A stretch of DNA of 64,000 nucleotides from Chitinophaga niastensis (GCF_003014755.1 NZ_PYAW01000009.1:114841-178840), one strand, 5' to 3'; numbered from the stretch's first letter, positions 52,285 to 60,031 are shown. Program-made: numbers and translations. The notes: generated by a model not told the origin, from the sequence alone.

Positions 52285-52704
52285 TTATAATTTACTGGCA
52301 AACGTTACCTGGTTCTGCATGTCTTCAGGTAAACCGTCTACAATTTCCTGTGCTACAATCTTCCTCCATAAAAATCCTAATACGCCGGAAACGGTCATGG
52401 TAACGGTGATCTTTAAGCCGGCTGCTGTTTCTTCAAACGTATGATCACCATACATTTTAGCTAACGGGAAATGGGTCAGGTCTGTAAATCTTTTGTTCTC
52501 TATTGTTTCCAATATTTTAATCTTCACTTTGGGGCCTTTCTTTGGCTTTAGCAGGAAATGGTTACCCTTTTTAAATTCGCCGTCTATCCTGGCGTATTCG
52601 ATGCCCTTATCCCAGGTATGCCAGCTGTTAACATCTGCAAACAGCTTCCACATTTGTTCTTTGGTAACTTCTTTTGTTACGATGGTGTGAGATTTTGACC
52701 ACAT
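52285..52704 (-). CDS. SRPBCC-family (polyketide cyclase/dehydrase-like) protein
   Basis: The 139-residue helix-grip protein starts SHTIVTKEVTKEQMWKLFAD and continues with the cavity strands FKKGNHFLLKPKKGPKVKI and THFPLAKMYGDHTFEE. A C-terminal segment MTVSGVLGFLWRKIVAQEIV follows. Such proteins bind hydrophobic ligands, and no catalytic residues are apparent. It is one of three SRPBCC proteins in the window (others at 5213-5647 and 61579-62061), all of different subgroups. A well-formed promoter with a palindromic spacer lies upstream. Confidence 0.85.
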   Translation of the reverse strand: MWSKSHTIVTKEVTKEQMWKLFADVNSWHTWDKGIEYARIDGEFKKGNHFLLKPKKGPKVKIKILETIENKRFTDLTHFPLAKMYGDHTFEETAAGLKITVTMTVSGVLGFLWRKIVAQEIVDGLPEDMQNQVTFASKL

Positions 52705-52743
52705 AGTATTGTTGTTTTACAGTTAGTAGTTATATTATAAGTG

Positions 52744-52774
52744 TAAATATAATAAGTATACTTAGTGTATCAAA
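52744..52774 (-). promoter_or_regulatory. SRPBCC promoter with palindromic spacer
   Basis: On the minus strand, TTTG (52774-52771), a 19-base spacer and TATATTTA (52751-52744) fit the Bacteroidota promoter with one mismatch. The spacer contains the 12-base palindrome TAAGTATACTTA (52753-52764), placed where a repressor would exclude RNA polymerase. Confidence 0.6.
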
Positions 52775-52889
52775 ATAAATTTTCAGAAAGATTTAAGGAA
52801 ACGACCAGATGCGCTCAGGAGGGCTATGTAAAGACGCTATTGCTTTGTCATTTAAGATTTTATACGCTGGTTGCTGCAACCGATATGAC

Positions 52890-54050
52890 CTACAATATTT
52901 CCAGCTCCTCACGCGATGGTAACTTCGGAAATGCTTGATGGGGCTCGCTTTGATACCAGTACACCACAGAGGAAATATCCGATTGCTGTTTCAGGTAACG
53001 GCCACCGGAGCGCCATCCCAGATCCTGAATAGTAACTTTGAGATCCTTGTCGAAACGCACGGGGTCCATAATATGCCAGCGATACATTCCAAAACGTTGC
53101 CTCGCTTTATAAGTGCCATCCGGACCAATCACCTGGTGCAAACCCGTATAAGGTGTACAGAAGGGGGTGTACTTACCACCGCGGTCAAAATTGTAGGAGC
53201 CGCAAAAATAATCTTCTGTACCTGTGCCGCAAATGGTAGGGAACTTCGTATCTCCATCCATAAAAAATTTGATTTCACCTTCTCCCCACCAGCCGTTATT
53301 ATTTACACCCATTGCTATATATGTACCCACGTATTGCCCTTTGCCACGGACATTGTCCAGCAGCACGTAATCGGAAGTAGTATTGGGTTTCGACTGCCGG
53401 AACTGTGCATGAAAATAGGCGGCATCATCAGGTACCTGCGTGAGCGTATAGTCTACCTGGTAGTATAACGTCATCTGTTCTGTGTTGATATTCTCCATAG
53501 TAATGCTGCATTTCTTACGGAAAGGCATCATCCAGTAGCAGTTAAAGGCGCTACCCGGATTAACGGTAACAGGCAATGAATTCAAGGGTGCATATTCATT
53601 CCAGCCCATGCCAAAGAAATCGCCGGCAGGACATTCAACAGAAGGTGTTGTTTCATCATCCCAGTAAATACGCAGAATAGAATAACGCCATACGCCGGTG
53701 GGTGTCATCCAGATATGCTGAATGGCGCCGGCGCCGCTGATTTCCGCCATGGTAAAGGTTTGACCAGGCTTTATAATAACAAAGGGATTTACTTTCCAGC
53801 CCTGACCCAGGTCCCTGGCGGCATTAGAGGCATTGGCAGTATTAGGTGCCGCATTTTGTTGTGGTACAGCCATGCCACCCTTACCTTTTTCACCGGTAAT
53901 ATTCTCCGGACTGACAGATCGCGTCTGCGCATCAGATAAGCGGTACAGGTTACCAAGATGCATGTCAAGGCCATTAAAGGAACCGGCCTTTTGTGCACGT
54001 AAGTGCAGGGCACAGCCCAGGAGCAGCAATAAAAATGGAATCTTTCGCAT
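52890..54050 (-). CDS. DUF2961/GH172-family glycoside hydrolase
   Basis: This 386-residue exported protein has a signal peptide (about 1-19, ending LRAQ) and then GKGGMAVPQQN, AEISGAGAIQHIWMTPTG and LRIYWDDETTPSVECPAGDFFGMG (cut here as YWDDETTPSVECPAGDFFG). Further motifs are GEGEIKFFMDGD, PTICGTGTEDYFCGSYNF and MYRWHIMDPVRFDKDL. These are the standard motifs of DUF2961, now family GH172, whose studied members act on arabinofuranosides or fructofuranoside dianhydrides. It is a single gene on the minus strand, and its upstream side holds the 46-bp hairpin. Confidence 0.9.
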   Translation of the reverse strand: MRKIPFLLLLLGCALHLRAQKAGSFNGLDMHLGNLYRLSDAQTRSVSPENITGEKGKGGMAVPQQNAAPNTANASNAARDLGQGWKVNPFVIIKPGQTFTMAEISGAGAIQHIWMTPTGVWRYSILRIYWDDETTPSVECPAGDFFGMGWNEYAPLNSLPVTVNPGSAFNCYWMMPFRKKCSITMENINTEQMTLYYQVDYTLTQVPDDAAYFHAQFRQSKPNTTSDYVLLDNVRGKGQYVGTYIAMGVNNNGWWGEGEIKFFMDGDTKFPTICGTGTEDYFCGSYNFDRGGKYTPFCTPYTGLHQVIGPDGTYKARQRFGMYRWHIMDPVRFDKDLKVTIQDLGWRSGGRYLKQQSDISSVVYWYQSEPHQAFPKLPSREELEIL

Positions 54051-54109
54051 ACTATAACGTGGTTTAAGCAGGAAAGAAAGATAATAGATTAATGTTAAAG
54101 ATCATAGCT

Positions 54110-54208
54110 GTCTTTCTCCCGATTAGGCTGATTATACTGATTACCCTGATTTTATAATCAAAATAAAATCAGGATAATCAGTATAATCAGCCTAATCGGG
54201 AGAAAGAC
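54110..54208. repeat. Nearly perfect 46-bp inverted repeat built of 9-bp GATTANNCT units
   Basis: Arms 54110-54155 and 54163-54208 are complementary at 45 of 46 positions with a 7-base loop. Each arm begins GTCTTTCTCCC and continues as GATTAGGCT, GATTATACT, GATTACCCT, GATTTTAT, a strict 9-base period. The element fills the space between the start of the GH172 gene and the stop of the OhrR gene (54214). It lacks a G/C-rich core followed by a T run, so a simple terminator is not the best explanation. Related copies are at 41422-41633 and 63832-63868. Confidence 0.9.
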
Positions 54209-54213
54209 AAAAA

Positions 54214-54642
54214 CTATTCTTCTGCGTGCCGTCGCAAAACCCCACCAATCACCGACTTCAATGTTTTAAACTCCTCAGCAGTAAATCCCATGCTGCACTG
54301 TATCTGATTCGGAATATCTGCTGCCTGTATTTTTAGTTGCGATCCCTGTTCGGTTAAATGAATATTCACAATACGTTCATCTTCTTTACTGCGTACCCGC
54401 TTAATCATCTTTTTACTTTCCAGTCTTTTCAGCAATGGGGTTAAAGTGCCGGAGTCCAGCCGTAATTCCTTCCCCAGTGCTTTTACAGACAAGGTCTGGT
54501 GTTCCCATAATAATAGCATTACCAGGTATTGCGGGTAGGTAAGATCCAGCTCGTTGAGCAATGGCAGGTAGTGTGATGTGACCAGTCTTGACAATGCATA
54601 AATAGGAAAGCAAAGCTGGTTGGATAACTTTAGTTGTTTCAA
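54214..54642 (-). CDS. ohrR: MarR-family peroxide sensor OhrR
   Basis: This 142-residue one-cysteine MarR repressor has SNQLCFPIYALSRL with the peroxidatic Cys11 followed by the conserved Tyr positions that stabilise the reduced Cys. It then has LTYPQYLVMLLLWEH, LGKELRLDSGTLTPLLKRLE (recognition helix) and the wing RVRSKEDERIVNIHLT. Organic hydroperoxides oxidise the Cys and release DNA. The start appears to be a TTG (54640-54642), because no in-frame ATG precedes the conserved region. It is the last gene of the unit ohr, DJ-1/PfpI protein, ohrR. Confidence 0.9.
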   Translation of the reverse strand: MKQLKLSNQLCFPIYALSRLVTSHYLPLLNELDLTYPQYLVMLLLWEHQTLSVKALGKELRLDSGTLTPLLKRLESKKMIKRVRSKEDERIVNIHLTEQGSQLKIQAADIPNQIQCSMGFTAEEFKTLKSVIGGVLRRHAEE

Positions 54643-54666
54643 TTGTAAAAATTTAACAACACGAAA

Positions 54667-55344
54667 TTAAGCTAATGTTTCCAGTAATATTTTCGCTACT
54701 TCTTCAGAGGAGGCTGGATTCTGGCCAGTGATCAACAATCCGTCCTTTAATGCATAAGGTTGCCAGTCCGGGCCTTTGCTATAAATGCCGCCTTCTTTTT
54801 TTAATTCATCTTCTAACAGGAACGGCACAACGTTCGTTAACTGTACTGCTTCTTCTTCCGTATTACTGAAACCGGTTACTTCTTTGCCTTTTACCAGCGG
54901 TTCGCCATTGGGGCCTTTCACTTTAATCAATGCACCCGGTGCATGACATACAAAGGCGACAGGTTTGTGTTGTTTGTAAAAAGTTTCAATGAGTGCAATA
55001 GAGCTGGGGTCGTTGGCTAAGTCCCACAGCGGGCCATGACCACCGGGATAAAACACGGCATCATAATCTGCAGCGTTCACTTCGTTCAGTTTCGCTGTAT
55101 TAGCCAGTTTTTTCTTTAAAGTGTCGTCCTGATCAAACCTTTTGGTGGCCGCTGTTTGAAAGTCCGGCAGTTCACTTTTCGGATCAATAGGTGGTTGTCC
55201 GCCTTTAGGAGAAGCAATGGTTACTTCCGCACCCGCGTCTGCCAGTACATAATAAGGTGCTGCAAATTCTTCAATCCAGAAGCCGGTCTTGTGACCAGTA
55301 TTACCTAACTCACTATGTGAGGTCAGTACAATCAATACTTTCAT
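54667..55344 (-). CDS. DJ-1/PfpI-superfamily type 1 glutamine amidotransferase-like protein (Hsp31-like)
   Basis: The 225-residue protein has the flavodoxin-like core with VLIVLTSH at the N-terminus, a conserved Glu near 25-26 (FWIEEFAAPYYV), YPGGHGPLWDLAND and the nucleophile elbow AFVCHAPGAL with Cys133 and His134. This matches Hsp31/YDR533C-type glyoxalase III or protein-repair enzymes. It lies between ohr and ohrR with spacings of 11 and 24 bases, so it is part of the peroxide-response operon and would deal with reactive carbonyls or damaged protein. Confidence 0.9.
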   Translation of the reverse strand: MKVLIVLTSHSELGNTGHKTGFWIEEFAAPYYVLADAGAEVTIASPKGGQPPIDPKSELPDFQTAATKRFDQDDTLKKKLANTAKLNEVNAADYDAVFYPGGHGPLWDLANDPSSIALIETFYKQHKPVAFVCHAPGALIKVKGPNGEPLVKGKEVTGFSNTEEEAVQLTNVVPFLLEDELKKEGGIYSKGPDWQPYALKDGLLITGQNPASSEEVAKILLETLA

Positions 55345-55355
55345 GAGATCAAAAT

Positions 55356-55781
55356 TTAAATAAGTGTTAATTCAACTTCAATATTACCTCGTGTAGCATT
55401 AGAGTAGGGGCATACCTGGTGTGCTTTTTCCATCAATTGCTGCGCTACCGTTCTGTCTGTATCCGGAATAGCTACATCTAACTTTACAGATAACCCATAA
55501 CCGCCGGTATTGTTCTTACCAAGACTAACCTCCGCCGCAACGGTAGTGGTGCCTGTCTGAATTTTAGCGGTCCTGATAACCAGGTTGAGTGCGCTGTCAA
55601 AACAAGCCGCATAGCCTGCTGCAAACAATTGTTCCGGGTTGCTGTAAGTGCCGCCGCTGCCGCCTAATTCCTTTGGCATTCTTACTTCCAGGTCTAATGC
55701 GCCATCTGAGGATTTTACGTGTCCGCTTCTGCCACCGGTAGCGGTTGCATGTGCCGTGTATAATTTTTCTATGGATGTCAT
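55356..55781 (-). CDS. ohr: Organic hydroperoxide resistance protein Ohr
   Basis: The 141-residue OsmC/Ohr-family peroxidase has both reactive cysteines in canonical settings: Cys60 in QLFAAGYAACFDSAL and Cys124 in HQVCPYSNATRGNI. It reduces organic hydroperoxides using lipoyl-linked reductants. Length and the start MTSIEKLYTAHATATGGRSG are standard. It is the first gene of the minus-strand operon with the DJ-1/PfpI protein and OhrR, and an OhrR-box-like palindrome lies 28 bases upstream of the start codon. Confidence 0.95.
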   Translation of the reverse strand: MTSIEKLYTAHATATGGRSGHVKSSDGALDLEVRMPKELGGSGGTYSNPEQLFAAGYAACFDSALNLVIRTAKIQTGTTTVAAEVSLGKNNTGGYGLSVKLDVAIPDTDRTVAQQLMEKAHQVCPYSNATRGNIEVELTLI

Positions 55782-55808
55782 GATGTTTGTTTTATATTTA
55801 TTTTGTAA

Positions 55809-55841
55809 AATTAGATTGTGTACAATTTAATTCCAAATTTA
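55809..55841 (-). promoter_or_regulatory. OhrR operator and -7 element of the ohr operon
   Basis: The inverted repeat AATTAGATTGT (55809-55819), GT, ACAATTTAATT (55822-55832) has one mismatch. Its centre resembles known OhrR operators (TACAATT...AATTGTA type). On the minus strand, TAAATTTG (55841-55834) is an exact -7 match, so the operator begins just downstream and covers the predicted start point. A clear -33 was not found. Confidence 0.7.
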
Positions 55842-56127
55842 TTTTTGAAAGAACCCTGTTGCGTATATTTTATCCCGAGATATAAAAAAATATGGCCGTT
55901 AAATAAATATTCTTTTACTTTGCGTCATATTGACGTAAACAAATGATAAACCCTTCACTATCCAAAAGAATTGTTATTCCAATTTATAATTCCTGTACGC
56001 TGGTGGAAAAGAAAGATGACATGAATAGAAATAGTCAAAGCATTTTCAGGCATTGTATTCGTGGTATATAATACATCTGAAAAGCAGGACACCTTTAATA
56101 TTTTCAAAGATAAATTTCAACAAAGTG

Positions 56128-56670
56128 ATGTATAATAATGAATGGCTGATAACAAAATATACAGCCAAAGAAAAAATTAAATTCATCTTTTTCTGGGGCC
56201 ACCAGCCTTCAGCAGATGGAAGCATTACACAAAGCTGTTTTAGCCAGTGGATGCCATCCGCTTTTGAAAAGAACGGCGTTGTTTATAAAACCGCGGAGCA
56301 CTGGATGATGGCGGGTAAAGCACAATTATTCAATGACAATGTAACGCTGGAAAAAATACTCCTGGCTAATTCACCGGATGAAGCAAAAAAGCTGGGACGA
56401 CAAGTGAAAAATTTTGATCCTGCCATCTGGGACGCACATAAGTTTGAACTGGTGGTAGCTGGCAATCTGCTCAAGTTTTCACAACACCCCGCCTTAAAAG
56501 ATTTTTTATTAAATACACATCAACGTGTGCTGGTAGAAGCCAGTCCAATGGATCGCATCTGGGGTATTGGTATGTCAGCTGCTGACGAACACGTGGAAAA
56601 CCCTTTACAGTGGCGCGGAGAGAACCTGCTTGGTTACGCGTTAATGGTGGTAAGGGATCAATTAAAATAA
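56128..56670 (+). CDS. NADAR-family protein (YbiA-like, DUF1768)
   Basis: The 180-residue protein has the family signature set: FIFFWGHQP, FSQWMPSAF, KTAEHWMMAGKAQLF, RQVKNFDPAIWD and SPMDRIWGIG near the C-terminus, followed by NPLQWRGENLLGYAL. NADAR proteins are N-glycosidases that act on riboflavin-pathway intermediates or on ADP-ribosylated guanine. The ATG at 56128 (MYNNEWL) is chosen over an upstream TTG. It precedes the QueF-like gene on the same strand, with a separate promoter between them. Confidence 0.9.
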   Translation: MYNNEWLITKYTAKEKIKFIFFWGHQPSADGSITQSCFSQWMPSAFEKNGVVYKTAEHWMMAGKAQLFNDNVTLEKILLANSPDEAKKLGRQVKNFDPAIWDAHKFELVVAGNLLKFSQHPALKDFLLNTHQRVLVEASPMDRIWGIGMSAADEHVENPLQWRGENLLGYALMVVRDQLK

Positions 56671-56725
56671 TATGAACGAGGCCCAAGTATAGATTTTATA
56701 GGTAATATAATTCCCGGGATCATGC

Positions 56726-56758
56726 TTTGGTTATTGTCCGGGAGAGATATTACATTTG
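56726..56758 (+). promoter_or_regulatory. Promoter of the QueF-like gene
   Basis: TTTG (56726-56729), a 21-base spacer and TACATTTG (56751-56758) match the Bacteroidota consensus. The -7 element is inside a small inverted repeat, TATTAC-ATTT-GTAATA (56749-56764). The start codon follows 27 bases after the -7 box. Confidence 0.6.
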
Positions 56759-56785
56759 TAATATTCTATCATTCATAAGCCTATT

Positions 56786-57217
56786 ATGACTAAAAAACTT
56801 TATCACCACATTGATAAAACAATCCTGAAAGGATTACCCAATCCGTCGAAAGAAAAATATGAGATGAAGATAAAGGTGCCTGAGTTTACCTTCCTGGGCA
56901 TGCAGGAGCAACCGGATTTTGCTAAACTGTACATCACTTTTTATCCTAAAAACAAGATCATCGAACTAAAATCGCTCAAACATTATGTATATCATCTGCG
57001 TGATATCATTGTGTCTTACGAGCGCCTTATCAATATCGTTTATGATCACATGATGGAAACCTACGAGGCAGACCGTTTGCGCATTACGCTCATCTGTAAT
57101 CCCAGAGGTGGTATCAGTTCCAAGCTGGTAATTGACTCCGACTGGAAAGACAGAGGTGGCACCGAACGTTTTAAAGATTACCCGGAACGTGATGATGAAT
57201 GGGGTATTCTGATGTAA
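56786..57217 (+). CDS. QueF-like protein (preQ1 synthase family) without the usual nucleophilic Cys
   Basis: The 143-residue protein has the tunnelling fold and sequence landmarks of unimodular QueF: FTFLGMQEQPDFAKLYITFY, ELKSLKHYVYHLRD, IVSYERLINIVYDHM and CNPRGGISSKLVID. QueF reduces 7-cyano-7-deazaguanine to preQ1 with NADPH for queuosine tRNA modification. Canonical enzymes have LCPxTGQPDF, where Cys forms the thioimide with substrate. Here the segment is LGMQEQPDF, one residue shorter and without Cys, while the Asp of QPDF and the substrate Glu in SYER are kept. It may be a non-reductive relative or a substrate-binding protein. Confidence 0.75.
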   Translation: MTKKLYHHIDKTILKGLPNPSKEKYEMKIKVPEFTFLGMQEQPDFAKLYITFYPKNKIIELKSLKHYVYHLRDIIVSYERLINIVYDHMMETYEADRLRITLICNPRGGISSKLVIDSDWKDRGGTERFKDYPERDDEWGILM

Positions 57218-57247
57218 TCATAAATCTGTACTTTTAAATAAAAAATC

Positions 57248-58012
57248 ATGTCAATTACTTCAGAAGCAGAATTGCAGGGGATGAAAAGAATCAGTGAGGT
57301 AGTAGCTATCACCCTGAAGGAAATGAGAAACTATGCAAAACCAGGTATGACCGCAAAAGAAGTAGATGATTTTGGCGGTGATATCTTAAACAGGCTAGGC
57401 GCAAAGTCAGCTCCAAGGCTCACTTACGGCTTTCCCGGGTGGACCTGCATCAGCGTTAATAAAGAAATTGCACATGGTATTCCTTCTGCCACAAAGGTTT
57501 TGCAGGAAGGTGACCTGGTGAATATAGATGTGTCTGCAGAACTGGATGGCTTTTGGTCAGACAACGGCGGCTCTTTTGTGTTGGGAAAGGATATTCATCA
57601 ACATCAGCCACTGGTCAACGCTTCCAAAGCAATACTTTATAAGGCAATACACCACATTAAAGGAGGCGTGAAGGTATCTGATATAGGCCGGTTAATAGAA
57701 ACGGAAGCAAAAAAATCAGGTTATCGCGTGATCCGTAACCTGGCTGGTCATGGTGTTGGCAGAAGTTTGCATGAAGCGCCGGATGATATTCTTAATTGCT
57801 ACGTACGCTTTAACAACACCCGTTTTAAAAAGAATACGGTGGTAGCCATAGAAACATTTATTGCCACTGAGTCTTCTTTCGCCAATGAAGGAAAGGATGG
57901 ATGGACGCTCATTGGCAACAATGGCGGCTTTGTAGCGCAACACGAACATACCATTGTGGTAACAGAAGGCAAACCTGTTATATTGACGGCTGCCAACGAT
58001 ATATGGAATTAA
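57248..58012 (+). CDS. map: Type I methionine aminopeptidase
   Basis: The 254-residue M24A enzyme has VSVNKEIAHGIP-like substrate loop (CISVNKEIAHGIPS), metal-binding NIDVSAELDGFWSDNG, AGHGVGRSLHEAP with the metal-ligand His, AIETFIATES with Glu and AQHEHTIVVT with the last Glu. It removes the initiator Met from new proteins. The length is that of the stand-alone bacterial enzyme. A chromosome may hold a second, ribosomal-operon copy, so this one could be a paralogue. It follows the QueF-like gene by 30 bases. Confidence 0.92.
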   Translation: MSITSEAELQGMKRISEVVAITLKEMRNYAKPGMTAKEVDDFGGDILNRLGAKSAPRLTYGFPGWTCISVNKEIAHGIPSATKVLQEGDLVNIDVSAELDGFWSDNGGSFVLGKDIHQHQPLVNASKAILYKAIHHIKGGVKVSDIGRLIETEAKKSGYRVIRNLAGHGVGRSLHEAPDDILNCYVRFNNTRFKKNTVVAIETFIATESSFANEGKDGWTLIGNNGGFVAQHEHTIVVTEGKPVILTAANDIWN

Positions 58013-58234
58013 TTATTCCTGCAGTTGCAGTATACCATCCCGGAAACCGCTACCCGCGAACATTACGGCCGTTGAACTATTCCTTTCCAGTAACCGCCGG
58101 ATTGTAAATCAATACCTGCAAGCCTTTGGACGTAGTAACAGCGTCGATGCCTGAATTAGGATTTTATTTAATTGTGGGCGTTAAATTAATGAATGGGTAC
58201 GGATTAACATAAAGATTGGTAAATTTGCCGCCTT

Positions 58235-59410
58235 ATGTCTTTATATACAACAAAGGGAACCGTTACAATCACCTGTAACAAGCGTTTAACACCCTTCCTG
58301 GAGCAGGAAGTGAAAGAACTGGGATTTACTGTAGAAGAAACCTTCGTTACTGGTGTGCGCCTGAATGCTACGCTGAATGAATGTATCCGCCTTAACCTCA
58401 ACCTTCGCTGCGCCAGCCAGGTATTGTACAGCCTGAAACAATTTGAGGCCCTTGATGCCGATGAAATCTACAGCAACCTGAATACCTATCCATGGGAAAC
58501 AGTGCTGCCGGATAATGGCTATTTTTCTATTACCAGCAACGTGCAGAACGAAACGATCAACAATGGCATGTTTGCCAACCTCCGTGTGAAAGATGCGGTG
58601 GTAGACCGTTTACGTGAAAAAACTGGCACCCGTCCTTCTTCAGGTGCAGAACTCACCGGTGCGGTAATTCACCTTTTCTGGAAAAATGAAAATGCAGAAA
58701 TATTTGTAGATACTTCCGGCGACTCCCTCGCCAGACACGGTTATCGCAAGATACCAGGTCGCGCCCCCATGCTGGAAGCGCTGGTATCGGCTACTATCCT
58801 GGCGTCTAAGTGGGACAGGAAATCGCCTTTCATCAACCCGATGTGTGGTTCCGGTACAGTAGCCATAGAAGCGGCGCTGATAGCCACCAACAGCCGCCCG
58901 GGCCTTTTCAGGGACAACTACGCCTTCATGCACCTTCGTGGTTTTGATGAAGCGGTATACCTTGAGGAAAGAGGACGATTGGAGAAACAGATCATAGAAG
59001 TGCCTGAACTGCGCATCCTTGCTACAGATCTCAGCGACATGGCCATCGTAAATGCACGTAAGAATGCCAAAGCCGCCGGGGTGGAAGATATGATTGAGTT
59101 CAGGGTATGCGACTTTGCCGACACAGAAGTGCCGGAAGGCGCTGCCGGCGTAGTATACATGAACCCGGAATACGGTTTGCGTCTGGGAGAAATAGAAGCG
59201 TTGGAAGAAACCTATGGCCGCATAGGCGATTTCATGAAACAAAAATGTGGTGGTTACTTTGGATATGTTTTCACCGGAAACCTGGAACTGGCAAAGAAAA
59301 TAGGTCTTAAAGCCAAACGCAGGATAGAATTCTATAACAGTACGATCGATTGCCGCCTGCTGGAATATGAACTGTATGCAGGTACCCGTGATGTGAGAAA
59401 GCTGGCTTAA
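58235..59410 (+). CDS. THUMP-domain class I RNA methyltransferase (RlmL-type, 23S rRNA m2G2445)
   Basis: The 391-residue protein has a ferredoxin-like and THUMP N-terminal part (about 1-160; TCNKRLTPFLEQEVKELGF) and a Rossmann methyltransferase domain (about 165-391). PGRAPMLEALVSATILASKW, FINPMCGSGTVAIEAALIA and RILATDLSDMAIVNARKNA mark the SAM site. The catalytic motif is MNPEYGLRLG rather than the usual NPPYG. Family members methylate N2 of a 23S rRNA guanine. TAAATTTG at 58220-58227 could be a -7 element with a very short leader. Confidence 0.88.
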   Translation: MSLYTTKGTVTITCNKRLTPFLEQEVKELGFTVEETFVTGVRLNATLNECIRLNLNLRCASQVLYSLKQFEALDADEIYSNLNTYPWETVLPDNGYFSITSNVQNETINNGMFANLRVKDAVVDRLREKTGTRPSSGAELTGAVIHLFWKNENAEIFVDTSGDSLARHGYRKIPGRAPMLEALVSATILASKWDRKSPFINPMCGSGTVAIEAALIATNSRPGLFRDNYAFMHLRGFDEAVYLEERGRLEKQIIEVPELRILATDLSDMAIVNARKNAKAAGVEDMIEFRVCDFADTEVPEGAAGVVYMNPEYGLRLGEIEALEETYGRIGDFMKQKCGGYFGYVFTGNLELAKKIGLKAKRRIEFYNSTIDCRLLEYELYAGTRDVRKLA

Positions 59411-59419
59411 AAATAAATC

Positions 59420-59446
59420 GCTTCAGGGATCTCAGGTCCCTGAAGC
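59420..59446 (+). terminator. Hairpin after the rRNA methyltransferase gene
   Basis: A perfect 10-base stem, GCTTCAGGGA (59420-59429) and TCCCTGAAGC (59437-59446), has a 7-base loop and lies 9 bases after the stop. It has no T run, so it may protect the 3' end or act as a weak terminator. Confidence 0.6.
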
Positions 59447-59495
59447 ACTGTCATATTCCTTCTGCATCTTCCTGATGATAACAGATAAGAACATG

Positions 59496-59524
59496 AAAAA
59501 CGCTGCCCTGAAAAGAACAGCGTT
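59496..59524 (-). terminator. Terminator after the Lrp gene
   Basis: On the minus strand, AACGCTG (59524-59518) pairs with CAGCGTT (59505-59499) and is followed by TTT CATG. It lies 20 bases after the Lrp stop. Confidence 0.65.
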
Positions 59525-59544
59525 ACTATACCATAAATTGATGG

Positions 59545-60018
59545 TTATACTACTTCGCTAACATTGATAGGTCTGGAAAAACTTTCTTCCAGAGAAATGA
59601 TTGTTTCGGTGCGCTCAATGCCTTTGATATGTTGCAGATCGTCCTGCAAAATTTTACGTAACTCACCACTATCTTTACAGATAATTTCTGCAAACATACT
59701 ATAGGAACCCGTTGTATAGTTTAATCGTACTATCTGCGGGATCTTTAATAATTGTTTGGCAACGTTTTCGTACAAAGAACTTTTTTCGAGATAAATGCCT
59801 ATGAAGGCCAGTACATCGTAGCCAATAGCACGCAGATTTACCTGCAACCGCGTACCTTTTATCACACCCATTTCATGCAACTTTTTAATACGTACATGGA
59901 TGGTTCCGCCGGATACAAATAATTTCTTTCCCAGCTCAGCATAGGAGATACCTGCATCGGTTGACATTTCTGAGATGATCTGTAAGTCTAATTTGTCAAT
60001 ATTTAAAGAGTGGCTCAT
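59545..60018 (-). CDS. Lrp/AsnC-family transcriptional regulator
   Basis: The 157-residue regulator has an N-terminal helix-turn-helix (LDLQIISEMSTDAGISYAEL, LFVSGGTIHVRIKKLHEMG), a linker and the RAM ligand domain (YDVLAFIGIYLEKSSLYENV, RLNYTTGSYSMFAEI, IKGIERTETIISLEES). This group responds to amino acids or related small molecules. Two palindromes at its promoter, one close to the Lrp consensus, point to autoregulation. The divergent methyltransferase gene, 256 bases away, could share the control region. Confidence 0.92.
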   Translation of the reverse strand: MSHSLNIDKLDLQIISEMSTDAGISYAELGKKLFVSGGTIHVRIKKLHEMGVIKGTRLQVNLRAIGYDVLAFIGIYLEKSSLYENVAKQLLKIPQIVRLNYTTGSYSMFAEIICKDSGELRKILQDDLQHIKGIERTETIISLEESFSRPINVSEVV

Positions 60019-60031
60019 TTTCGCAATGCGA

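Noticed and set aside
54110..54208. The 46-bp hairpin as a plain intrinsic terminator of ohrR
   Set aside because: It would serve that position, but the 9-base internal period and copies at other loci are not explained by termination alone.
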